DNA of 64,000 bases, taken from Glycine soja. Its lineage: Eukaryota; Streptophyta; Magnoliopsida; Fabales; Fabaceae. Positions 1 through 10,480 of this stretch are shown one piece after another. Location of the stretch: NCBI RefSeq assembly GCF_004193775.1, contig NC_041011.1:40741167-40805166 (forward strand). Direction: 5' to 3'. How positions within the stretch are numbered: the first letter of the stretch is position 1; every line of letters starts with the position of its first letter. The position numbers and the translations under genes are program-made. The notes under the pieces were generated by a model, which did no database searches, had not been told where the DNA came from, and saw only the letters and a list, made by a program, of their open reading frames with translations.

Positions 1-637
1 AATGATGAATACTTTGTGCAGAACATGCAGTCTTTATTTAAACTTGAAGTCTCTTTTGGTTGTTGAGTTACTATTGTGATGATTTCAAATCCTTATATAC
101 TTGATTTTCTCATCTGTCATCCATCAGTGTAATTGAACATATTATCTGTGTGGTAAAGAAGATATCTAAATGGCATTTGATGCCTTTCTTAAGAAACAAA
201 TTTACTTCATCTATTTTGTGGCTCTGCGCCACTGCCACACCTTGTGAGTACCGAGATTTGATGCATGCACTTTCTATGACAGAATGTAGATGCATGATTG
301 TTATAAGTTAATAGATTAAGAGAGTGCATTGTGAAAGAAATTGAAGGGAAGCCATTTTTTAGTGATATAGTCACTTCAGATAGCGTTCAGGAGAATCGAT
401 TTAAAGAAATGCCTCGAAGAAATTAAGAAAAGAACAGAAGACATTGATGTTTGGCCTTTGGATGTGTTTTGAATTTTCACCTGCTACAACCATTTATCAT
501 CACTATTTCCTGGCAGCTTCTTTCTTTTGCATTGTAGTATGTGGTTTGTTCTGTTCTGAATTTCTTCTCCTCCTTGATTTCAGTTGAGATATATCATTTG
601 TGCCCTAATGCTGATGTTTTCTTTTTCTTTTTCCCAG
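1..637. other. Upstream part of Tim44-related locus, no exon assigned
   Basis: This stretch precedes the first exon I can place (638). It is AT-rich and interrupted by stops in all frames, so it is probably intron of the Tim44-related gene whose N-terminal exons lie outside or are unrecognised. A polypyrimidine run and CCCAG acceptor close it at 637. I could not identify a coding exon here with confidence. Confidence 0.4.
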
Positions 638-2677
638 ATAAACACTCTAATAGCTAAAGGTGACAAAAGAACATTAAGGAAAGCAGTTACTGAGAATATG
701 TTTTCTGTATGCTTCAGTTCCTTTACGTGATTTTATTAGTGAATCTGAGCTCTGATACAGTTTTGTACATTTTTTGCATCAATAATTTCTAAAGAGAATA
801 TAGTTTAATACTTTAGTTTATGAGATCTTTTATTTCATTATCTTGTCCAAGGCCCTTAAGAATGATATTAAACAAAGAGACACTGCTTGGAGCAGGGTAT
901 ACTGGGAAATGGTTGAGCCTGTTGTTAAGATTTGAACTTTGCGTGCACGTCTGGTTAGTATTCTTCTGCACTGTGTTTAAATTTTGGTCAAGATGATGTG
1001 ACAACTCAAAATGTAGCACATTTTTTAAATAAGAGAAAGAAAATCTGCCTCTACTGGCATTGGGTCACATCAAAGAGCTGACATATCAACTTGCTAACAT
1101 TGAGGCATCACTGATCAAAATCTGGTCCCATTGGATTAAGTATTGCTTTGTTAGTATGTATTGCTGGAGGTGTTCTGACCAGTTTACAAGTGAAAATTTT
1201 GAATTTAATCACTTTTTGTTTCTTGGTATCTTTGTATGGTTTCTCTGGACTTCTCCCTGAAGTTACTGGTTATGTCTTGTAGGCATCATGAACAAAAACT
1301 TAATTATGTAGCTTTTTCATAGTTTCTGCTGCATAGACCTTTTATGGGAATAAATATATAAACAATTTTTTTATTGTATTAACCTGATATTTTCGCCCTT
1401 CAAGCACGGTGACAATTCTAGAAGTGTTAATCAACCAGGTCCTGTTAGTATGCACGTCCTTTTAACCTACTAGCCTTATGCAGATGACAGATTATATATG
1501 ATGTTGAATTGTACTGTCACTCTCTCACAGACGTGCGCACATATTTTGAAATCAGTATTTTGCTTTTCAATATAATGATTTTTATGATGACCTTTTCAAT
1601 TACAGATTGGAGTTGATCGGAAAGACCTAAATAAAACATTTATTCAGCTTACTCTTGAGATTTTGGCTAAACAGGTATGCTTTACATTAAAATTAGTCGA
1701 ATCCCAGAAAATTTATGCCATGGTTTCATGAGTAATAGGAATTTCAAAAACGCAGAACAGTGAATTAATGTTATATTAATTGCAGAAATTTGAAGCATAT
1801 GACTCAAAAGGTTCTGTAGTAGCTGGAGATAAAAGCAAGGAGGTAATTATAGTTGGAGCTTGTATATTTATTGTTTTCAAAAACAGTTTTTTGTTTTTTA
1901 AAATTTGTTTGTCTCTTAACACAATTGAAAGTATTTGTCCCATGAACATATTTCTGTTTTCGAAAAGTTTGTCTCCTGGGCACTTAAGCAGAGTATTTGA
2001 AGAAAATAGAAGAGGATGAGAAAACATCTCCTAACTATTTCTGTTTTTTTTAAAAACTTGTTTTGGAAACAATTTTCAAAGCATTAATAGAACTTGGATG
2101 AGAAATTAATTGCCGAGTAGTGTGGAATTATTTTAGAGAACAGTTTTTAAAACAAAAAAGTGATAAGAGAATCAGATAGGCTCTTAATTTCTTTGTTTCC
2201 ATTCCATTCTTGTGGCATTCCTGGATATTCATTTCCTTTTTCTTTCTGCCAACTTTTCAAAATGCATTAAACCATCTAGGAAAAGATAGTGAATTCTTTC
2301 ATCATTGGCTTTTATGTTCTTCCTCACTGGTAGGATAGAGGAGAGCAGTTTGGAATCAATTTTCTGTGCGATGAATTATACAGTAGGCCACTTATTCGTT
2401 TTCTATGAAATGACAAGCTGCTTTAGCAAAGGGAACTTCATACTGTTTTAAGGATGCGCCCTTCTGACCTCTAAAATCAATTCTTTACTCAAGTTCAGTG
2501 CATTGCTTTTTATTTTTGATAAAGGTCTTCTTCCTTATGCCCTGATTGCTAGTTTCCTATGATTTCCAGGTTCTTGTCCGTGATATATGGGTATTGGAGA
2601 AGTCTATGTTTCATCCTGGTGCAACCTGGCGTCTGTGTGGACGGATATCACCAAAAGCATCACAGTTATTTCCTTGA
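638..2677 (+). pseudogene. Tim44-related mitochondrial protein, 3' exons, premature TGA
   Basis: Five exons join in one frame: 638-706, 852-953, 1606-1674, 1786-1842 and 2570-2677, all with AG acceptors and GT donors. They give the C-terminal half of a Tim44-like domain (the fold shared by Tim44 and mitoribosomal mL45). Segments include INTLIAKGDKRTLRKAVTE, VYWEMVEPVVKI, KFEAYDSKGSVVAGDK and VLVRDIWVLEKSMFHPG. Such proteins act at the matrix face of the inner mitochondrial membrane in import or ribosome anchoring. The second exon carries an in-frame TGA at 933-935, where the family as I recall it has arginine (CGA to TGA). Translation would stop before the last 90 or so residues. All splice sites are otherwise intact, so decay is recent, or the base is a sequencing error. 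An AATAAA lies about 90 bases after the stop. The N-terminal exons are not seen. Confidence 0.65.
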
Positions 2678-3353
2678 AAGAAGAGACCTAAGTTTATGAT
2701 AGTTAGCTGTTCCTTTGTTAAGCTAAATTCTCACATTTGTTTGTCACTGGAGCTTTGTCCTCTGAATAAAATCAAATATAGGTGTAAACCTATGTAAGTT
2801 TTGTTGTTCGAATGAAATTCATTTGGAGAGGATTTTTTTTTTTTTTATCAGTTTCTTTCCTTGCTGGCAAACTGGAAAATAATGTATCGATCAATGGAAA
2901 CCATGCGGGAAAGGAAATCTGCAACATAAAATATTAATAAAATAGTAAACGTGGAAGAATGGGCAAAGTGATTCTATTCTCCAACCCTGATAATAATTTG
3001 GAAAGAGTCACTAAAACAAGCATATAAATTTTTTGTATTTGAATTAGTCCTGATTAACTGCATCGCTTAATTGTGGTCTTGCTACGCAATAAACATGATC
3101 TGAGCGGGGGAGATGCAGTATCAAGCAATGCCTTCTTAAATTCTTGCTTTCTACTTTCAGATTCAATAGTAACTTTATAAAGACTGTAAGCTTTCTGGAT
3201 AACATCCCTTCTAAGAAAAGCAAAGAATATCTTACCAAATATTTCAATATCTACTTCCTGATTTAAACTTTTATATTCTTAGTTCACGGTGGGATTAATC
3301 AAATCTCTTCTTCCACCCTTTTCACATATTTATCTGTGGGTAATTTTTGGCAG

Positions 3354-3911
3354 ATGGACAAAAGAGAATCCCATCTTCAACCTATGGGCATCTGTTACAG
3401 GCTCTATCATTTCCTCACAAAAGCTCTGGCTTTGCAAATGTCAAAGACTGTGACTTTAGGGCGTTCAAGACGTGATAGTTCAAGCTCAACTGCTGTAAGA
3501 AGTTCTGATTCTAAAGCTAAAAGGGAGGTACAGTCAGAGACACCATGCGAAGTTGATGATGGCAAGAAGCTTCCAGCAACTGAAGGTGTCGTTGGTGACT
3601 CTATTTCTTCTCCTGTACAGCAAGCTGAAGAGAAGAATAAGCCATGCATGAATGTTGATAAGATGGAAGGAGAGAATGCTGCATTAACATTGCCAATGCC
3701 AAGTTTAGCACCAACGCGGTCTATAAAGAAAACTGTAAGCATAAGTGAGAACGTGGAAGAGATTCCCCCACCTAAGAAGTTGAAGAGGAAGTGGAGCAGG
3801 TCCTTCCAAAAATCATTTTCTCTGGATCAAGAGGAAGAACCAATACCTCCCCCGCGATCAATTCTGAAAGTGGGTTCTGATCTTGATGACAAGTCCAATT
3901 CCTTTTCTTAA
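3354..3911 (+). CDS. Unrecognised 185-aa hydrophilic protein
   Basis: One open frame of 185 codons begins at ATG 3354, right after TTTTTGGCAG, which looks like an intron acceptor, so a 5'UTR intron just before the start is likely. I do not recognise the family. The N-terminus (about residues 1-35) could form a short helix. Residues 35-120 are Ser/Glu/Lys-rich and probably disordered. The C-terminal third has a basic patch (KKLKRKWSRSFQK) that could be a nuclear localisation signal, two PPP turns, and a SILK tetrapeptide near residue 169, a known protein phosphatase 1 docking motif. Codon use and low stop density support coding. It lies about 0.7 kb downstream of the Tim44-related gene in the same orientation. 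An upstream in-frame extension to 3336 exists but lacks an ATG. Function unknown. Confidence 0.6.
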   Translation: MDKRESHLQPMGICYRLYHFLTKALALQMSKTVTLGRSRRDSSSSTAVRSSDSKAKREVQSETPCEVDDGKKLPATEGVVGDSISSPVQQAEEKNKPCMNVDKMEGENAALTLPMPSLAPTRSIKKTVSISENVEEIPPPKKLKRKWSRSFQKSFSLDQEEEPIPPPRSILKVGSDLDDKSNSFS

Positions 3912-4308
3912 TTTCACGTTTCGGGTGTAATAATGTTAGTGTCAATAATTTATGTTACGAAACAGCATACAGAAGCCCCGTGTTAATGTTGTGGCTAGCC
4001 TTAACAATCTCTTTGATCATTGATAATTCCACAATTAGCTTTCTTTTATTTTGTACATTTAAATATTTCTTTGGCTTCTTTTGCTTTGGAGAACTTGATC
4101 GAAAGAAACTTATGTTCTGAAGTAATCAAACATCCATCTTATTAAATGCACAAGTCCTCTTTCACCGAAGACAGTGATACAGTTAGTTAGATAATAGAAT
4201 TTTGCATTGGACTCCAATTTTGTCATGTGCAAATCTATCTGTGTTTGTTTCTAGACTAAAATATAATCAACGAGAGGGATCAAGATTTTTGGGGACAAAT
4301 AAATTTCT
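3912..4308. other. Intergenic: 3' flank of the orphan gene
   Basis: Presumed 3'UTR and flank up to the left end of the retrotransposon. AT-rich, with nothing recognisable as coding. Confidence 0.6.
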
Positions 4309-4930
4309 TGTTAGTAAATATTTGTTTTATAATTTAAAATTTATAAAAATATATTACTTATATTAATTTTATTTTTATAAAATAAAATATTTGTTTTAGA
4401 ATACGTTCGTACAATTGGAATTCTTATTTTTTAAGATTTTGTTTTTAGTAAGTTGATTTGATTTATTACGTGTTTGTTAGGGTTTTTTTTTTTTCAAAGT
4501 TGATTCGCAACGTTCACAACATTTAATAGGCCTGATAGTTTTACTTTGAGTTTTGTACTCTTGCACAAAGGGATCTATAACTATATATATTTTTCTTATT
4601 TAGCCAATAGACACAAATAGAAAAATAATTTTGCATTTTCTTTTAATTTCTTTTTCTTATAAAAAATTATTTTTTTTGAGAGAAAAAAATTGGTGTTTAT
4701 TCTCCTACCAATGGAGGTATTTATCTTTAAGGATAACATTTGTGCGCTTTAATCCAGGTTATTTAAAACTTCTCTTTTAAAATTTTTTTTTTTTGTACTT
4801 ATTGTATGTTATATTGCATTGTTAACCCATATTTTGTCATATTTGAAGTTGTATTGCTACTATTGTTCTTTTATTTAGTTTGAGGTTTTGCATGTTTTTC
4901 TCATTTATTTTATTTTATTTTCTAAGAGTC
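4309..4930 (+). repeat. Left LTR of the copia element
   Basis: Aligns by eye with 7169-7698: a nearly identical first 90 bases, then shared blocks around TTGAGAGA, TTTGTGCGCTT, TTATTTAAAACTT and TTGTTCTTTTATTT. The right border is blurred; the expected CTAACA end reads CTAAGA near 4922. A tRNA primer-binding site after it is not recognisable. Confidence 0.7.
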
Positions 4931-5014
4931 TTAGAGAGAAAAATTTGTCTTATTCTTTTCTATTAATAATGCGTCTACCATGGATTTACTTGTGAGTAAA
5001 ACCTTTTCCTTAAA

Positions 5015-5018
<4 letters not shown>

Positions 5019-5050
<32 letters not shown>
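5019..5050. repeat. (AT)n microsatellite
   Basis: About 16 uninterrupted AT units inside the retrotransposon interior. Confidence 0.95.
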
Positions 5051-5056
<6 letters not shown>

Positions 5057-5971
5057 AAAATTTACATGTTATATTTGTTTAAATATAGGAAGGTATTTTG
5101 AGTATCTATGTTGAGTTATATTTGAACGTTGATGTTTATTGAGTATGAGTTATAGATGGTGGAATTGTTTACTTGTACATAACAATATCATCAGAATCTC
5201 TCGAGTTAGTTTATTTTTAAATTAAAAGTCATGACAATAGTTTATTTAAAAATTGACAAAATTAATTCTTTTTAATGTGTTACTAAGCCACATGGATTCA
5301 CAAAAAGGTATCATGTACCTTTAAATATATATATATTTCTATGATGTACAATTATTATTTATTAATTAGGATTGGCAAAGAATTTGAATATAAATGCATT
5401 TGGAGTTTACTTGAGACTTATGACTCCTCTATTTGTGGCTACATACATGAGTTATAATTGATATTGATATAGATTAATGTTTGACTAATGTGATGTTACA
5501 TTGTTAGTCTATCATTGCTAGTATTTTTTTTATAAGTTATAATATATTTGTGTAGTACCAAAGTTTTTTTCCACCATGTTTCTATTATTAGTATGGTGTT
5601 CCAATATTTGATGAATTTCTTTTCATTGGATGCTACATAGTAGTATGCCAAAAATTTTAATTGCTCTTGGTTGAAGTATAAAAAGTAAAAATATTTAAGA
5701 GTGATTATGCACATGTAATCACACCTGATATGCTGAATGTTTCTGCTTCTTATATATAATTTTAGTGGTACCCTATCATCAATGTCACTCTTTCAATGTT
5801 TTTAATTGTTCTCATGTTATGCAATTATTATATATGATGAACTAAATTTAATATCCATTTTGCTATGTCTGAATTTACAGTTTGAGAAAGATGAGTTCAT
5901 CTTAGTCTTGTGTTCATGAATTGAAGTGTATCTGAAATATCTTAAAGTGATCCTAAAATCCAGGTCAAAAA

Positions 5972-6061
5972 AACAATATTACGGATTCACTTACAAAAGA
6001 GTTGATGCGCCAACAAGTACTTGAGTTGTCAAGGAGAATGAGTCTAAAACTCATTATTTAG
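5972..6061 (+). pseudogene. Copia polyprotein C-terminal remnant
   Basis: An open stretch of 29 codons and a stop encodes the typical end of plant copia RNase H (NNITDSLTKELMRQQ, then LSRRMSLKLII). It is the best evidence that the 4.3-7.7 kb repeat pair belongs to Ty1/copia and that the element is oriented left to right. Upstream pol is unreadable. Confidence 0.7.
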
Positions 6062-6225
6062 TCACAACAATAGACACTCGTCTCCGTGTGATTAATGATC
6101 CCATGAATGGAGTTCTTGTTGACTAAAATATACCAAAATAAAATTTTGTGGAGTTATTTTGTTTATCATTGTCACGGCGAGGTGTATTGTAAATTGTGAC
6201 AATATTAAGGTTGATGTATTTACAT

Positions 6226-6725
6226 ACAGTTAAAACTCTATAAATTAATAATGTCAGGACCAGAGAAATTTATTAATTTAGAGAGTTATTAATTCATCGA
6301 TAAATTAATAATTATTAATTTAAAGAGTTTTTAAGTAATTATATTGTACATACCAAATAAAAAAGCAAATTAGTCTATGTCTCTTAGAATTACGTTAAAG
6401 CGAACCTTGGAACTCAACGTAAATTAGTAACTAATGTGTTCATATGCATTGGAAATCAATAATAACTTTTGAAGTACAGTAAATGTAAACAAGAGGAACA
6501 AATGTGTTCAATATAATGTAATATATTTTTTTTCAATTTTTATGAATTATTAATTTATAATTTTCTTGATACCGAAAATTATAAAGGGATCTCACGAAAA
6601 ATTATTATCTTATTATTTTATCGAGTTTTTCAATTTTTTACATTGGCCCAAGTCGGGATCGGACAAATTTATTATTTTAGAGAGCTTATTAATTTATCGA
6701 GTATTAATTTAAAGAGTTTGTATAT
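6226..6725. mobile_element. MITE-like element nested in the copia remnant
   Basis: The ends are imperfect inverted repeats: the left end reads ACTCTATAAATTAATA, and the right end, read in reverse complement, gives ACTCTTTAAATTAATA. Further copies of ATTAATTTA(T/A)AGAG in both orientations lie just inside each end, together with GTCAGGACC on the left and its partner CGGGATCGG on the right. There is no coding capacity. The subterminal repeats and 500-bp size fit a non-autonomous DNA transposon. I do not assign a superfamily, and no target duplication is obvious. Confidence 0.55.
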
Positions 6726-7168
6726 TTTTTGGTCTAAAAAAGAATACATCTTAATAAATCCTATGAAAATTATTGTAGGGGTAGGGGTCACTAACCACTC
6801 TATGAGGATTCCTAATGAGTGTGGTGATGAGGTTGCCCCTGTGAAATATGAGTTAATCTTTAAGTGACATTCATGAAACAAGATACATGCGCAAGACCGT
6901 GTAATACACATCCACTAATTACAACCTAAACGAACACCAATATTATAAGGATTGTGTACTAAAGCCCGATTAAAGAAGATGTAGTTTAAGACAATTAAGT
7001 CTTTACATTTTTCTAAGGTTGAAGTTCATAAACACTAGGACTAGGTATAAGGTTCAACCCCTAAAAGTTCCTTATATTGAAATATAATATCACATGCTCT
7101 TTGTTTTATGTTTCTACACAAATTGTGTTTTTTTAAAACATTTTAAAATTTTAAATTATGTGGGGAAA

Positions 7169-7698
7169 TGTTAGTAAATATTTGTTTTATAATTTAAAAT
7201 TTATAAAAATATATTACTTATATTAATTTTGTTTTTATAAAATAAAATATTCGTTTTAGAATTTGCTACCTAAAACTAGAATTCCTATTTTTAGGATTTT
7301 ACTTTTAGAATTCCTATTTTGCATTTTTTTTAAAATTTCTTCTTTTCTTGTTCTTATAAAAAATTACTTTTTTTGAGAGATAAAATATTGATGTTTAGAA
7401 GGCTTGGGGATCCTTTTGTTACACACTATCGAAACCAACGAGTTGTTATTATATCTTGAGAGAAGAGCACAATCAGATTCTCTTACAGGACAAGGAGGAC
7501 GATTTATCTCAAAAAATAACGTTTGTGCGCTTCAACCTATGCTATTTAAAACTTATCCATCAAAATTATTTTTCTTTCTACTTATTGTATGATATGTTAT
7601 ATTACAATGTTATATTATTATTGTTGTTCTTTTATTTTGTTTGAGACTTTGTATTTTGTTCTCATTTATTTTTTTTTCTTTTCTTTTATCTTCTAACA
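7169..7698 (+). repeat. Right LTR of the copia element
   Basis: Starts TGTTAG right after the GTGGGGAAA purine tract and ends CTAACA. See the left LTR for the matching blocks. The short ORFs inside are chance. Confidence 0.75.
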
Positions 7699-8324
7699 AT
7701 TCTCACAAGGCAAATCAATCAATCACGTTATCTTTAAAAATATTCTAGATGCTTGTTTGAAAACTCCATCTTAACTGGCAATTTAGAATTTGTTCCTGTC
7801 GGCATACACAATGGTAAAGCTAAACCGTATTTAATGTAATACAAGTATCGCTGTATCAGACTATTTTTTGACACCAAGTGATACATAACAGAATGAGCGT
7901 GTCATCACAATCTTTTGTAAACAGTGATAATGCAGGCTTTGCAATCATAACGAATAACCCACAGGAAACATGAAAAGTTTGAATACAATTATACAAAGCC
8001 CTACAAACAGTACACAATTGCTTAATCGGCCTACAATCAAAAGATTATCTATTAGAAATTCCAACGTGTAAACTCTATCATCTTATCCATTCCTAGTTTC
8101 CTTCCACTTGATTTCCCCATTATCATTCTATTGAAATCTCTTCTCCTAACATTAAAAAATAAAAATAAAAATCAAAATCAACCTTGAATGGAGTGTTAAA
8201 AATGAACCCATAAATCATATGGGAAGCAAGCACACTATGCACATACACTTAAAGAATTTGTTTCACCTTCAATTTCCACATCATCATCAGGAAGATGATA
8301 AAAAAAAGCATCAAGGTACCAGGG
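7699..8324. other. Intergenic spacer
   Basis: AT-rich spacer between the retrotransposon and the 3' end of the minus-strand pseudogene. No ORF or RNA gene recognised; part may be the old 3'UTR of the pseudogene. Confidence 0.6.
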
Positions 8325-10480
8325 TCATTGATCATTCCAGTCACCCCTGCACGCGGTGGCACGCCATTTCTGGTCAGCTATCATCTCAGGAGAGAGTCCC
8401 CATTCTAGCATTTATTCCTCTGTGTGATTTACAGCTAAGCTGTATTCTCCATCACTTTCCAGCTGCATTACGCGGAACTCGCAGTTGCCAAAATTGTTTA
8501 GGTGCTCAAACTGCTCAACTGTCCACTTGAACCACTTCATCAGGAAAACACGCGATGTCAAACCGTGAGAAACAATTACGAAATTCAAATCATTGGAAGG
8601 ATCATGACGAAGCCTGTTCATGTGTATGTCCCTCCACAGAGATTCAAAGAAACCTACAAACCGATCAAACAGTGACAAACATATATCAACAAAAAATAAC
8701 AGCCAATGAAAGAGCCAAAATAAGAAACGGGTATGTTATATATCTATCTAATTAGTACTTACCATTAGTTGTATTAGTACTCCATTTTCATCTATCCATT
8801 TTATTTTATTCCTTCTACCATTAGATACCTCCGAATATAGCCTAAATCTCCACAAGTCAAATTAGTTCTTAAATTTTGTGGCTTAAGAACTAATTTCATT
8901 CTATTCCATTCTCCTAATTCAATAGAATAAATATTACTTGTGTAAAAGGTTAATAAGCATATGGTGTGTTAATGGTAGAGTTTCAAGTCAAAAGTTAAGG
9001 TGCATGTATATTGCAAATTAGATTTTTATCAGTGGTTTAAATGCAAAATAAAAAATTATATTTTATTAAATGAACCTTAATTGAATGAATGCATTTGAAG
9101 TTGTTTTTGTTTTAACTTTCAAGAGAACTTATTTATTATAGTTGGTGACAATCTTCACTATAAATAAACTATAAATAAAGAAGAGAATTAATAGAGAGAT
9201 ACAACACAAGATGAGAGAGAGAAAATGAGAAGAGAGATTGTGAAACAAAGTCACTTTGTTGAGAGAGTGTTATCATTTCTTGTAACCATTGACCAAGGTA
9301 CTCATGTTTGTAGAGTGATACACTATTTGGGGTGGATTACAATCTTATAATCATTTTTGTGATAGTGAAATACTTTTTGAGTTGGTTCCGTGAACGCATG
9401 CAAAAGGTGTCAAACACATTAAATTCTTGTGTTTGTTATTATTTGTTCTTACGATCCTTTGTGGGGGTGTGAGTAATTTTATTTGTGAAAGTGTTAATTA
9501 CCTAACATTAATAAATATCACTTTTACATAAAAGTTAATAAAATTAAGATAGTTTGTGACTGCCTAAAAAATCTTTACATTTTCATGACATATGTATAAT
9601 TTATTTTTTAAAAAATAGATAATTCAAGAATTCCATTTAAACTACCAATATTATGTTGATTTGCCTGAAATTAGAATTGAATCATTCAAGCAAAGTCTCA
9701 TATTAAAAATAATAAATAGTCTATGCCTATGAGAAAATAATCCATTCCATTTCATCTTATTTCAAATAATATAAATAATAAATACAACATTATTATATTT
9801 TGTTTGAGAGTATCTTATTATTGACTAAAGTATTAATTTCAAGTACTAAAAGTACATTTATTTTTTATAATGTCAAACATGAAATTAATTAATATTATTA
9901 ATTTGAAGTACTAAAGTATTTCTCTTAAAAGAAGTACTAAAGTAAATTTATTCATATTATTGTGAAGAAAGAAAAGTTAAGGATAATGTGAAATCAGAGA
10001 TGTAAATTTTTTGGAGCAATGAGAAAGAAGGAGGAGGTTACTTGAAATGTGATAAAAAATGTTGACGGCAGACTCTCCTTTGGGGAAGTGATAGAAGAAC
10101 CTTTCAAAATATTCGTGAATTTCCTTTATTACTTTCATCTTCTCTTCCACCTGAAAGTTTCCGAAATCTTATTCTCGAACTCACGACTCTTCTCTCATGC
10201 CGATGATCATCTTCTTTGAGAAGCATCGTCTGAGCTCGTGGAACATCAACTGGGTGTGGGCGTAAGGGGACATGTAAAACTACACTTGCCAGTCAGCGAA
10301 GCAGCCATCACCGCCCATCACGCGGTGGAGGTGCTCGCCGGCACGAAAGGCCTGGGCTATGCCTTACGTCGTTAACTAAACATTGTGGTTGGGTGTGGTT
10401 GTATACGCCGCCATGTCCCGGTTCTCCTGTGATTTTCCATGCCACGTCAATATTATTCTCTTTGGAAGCACATCAATCAT
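8325..10480 (-). pseudogene. Phosphoglycerate-mutase-like (histidine phosphatase) pseudogene
   Basis: Read on the minus strand, exon 1 (10480-10042) and exon 2 (8653-8325) reconstruct a whole two-exon plant phosphoglycerate-mutase-like protein. It starts at ATG 10480 with VLPKRIIL, then a ruined catalytic motif (WHGK instead of RHGE). FYMSPYA, DFGNFQ and FFYHFPKGESAV follow. After the intron come SLWRDIHMNRL, FVIVSHGLTSRVFLMKWFKW and GLSPEMIADQKW. Six codons are in-frame stops: two shortly after AAYTTTPNHNV, then before FYMSPY, before VRE, before DFGNFQ, and after NHTEE. The splice borders (GTAACC donor at 10041, TTTGTAG acceptor at 8654) remain. Several stops are consistent with single changes at Gln or Arg codons. 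The frame is otherwise kept, so decay is mostly by substitution. The intron is enlarged by a probable solo LTR. Confidence 0.88.
8967..9507 (+). repeat. Probable solo LTR in the pseudogene intron
   Basis: A 540-bp block begins TGTTAATGG and ends CCTAACA, i.e. TG...CA. Its right part has features common in plant copia LTRs: a GA-rich transcript-like region (AGAGAGAAAATGAG), then TTGGTTCCGTGAACGCATGC and AAATTCTTGTGTTTG near the end. No internal region or partner LTR is nearby. No exact target duplication was found, although TTAATAA occurs just outside both ends, so the borders are uncertain. Confidence 0.4.

Larger units (their letters stand above)
4309..7698 (+). mobile_element. Decayed Ty1/copia LTR retrotransposon
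   Basis: Two direct repeats bracket this segment. Both start TGTTAGTAAATATTTG (4309 and 7169), and the right one ends CTAACA at 7698, giving TG...CA-type ends. The left LTR preserves about 620 bp and the right about 530 bp, with many indels. A purine tract GTGGGGAAA (7160-7168) sits directly before the right LTR, as expected for the polypurine tract. The only pol trace is the C-terminal end of a copia polyprotein at 5972-6061. Gag, integrase and RT are gone or unreadable, so the element is internally deleted and old. Flanking bases TTTCT (4304-4308) and ATTCT (7699-7703) agree at four of five positions, compatible with a worn 5-bp target duplication. A MITE-like element is inserted inside. 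It cannot move by itself. Confidence 0.75.
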
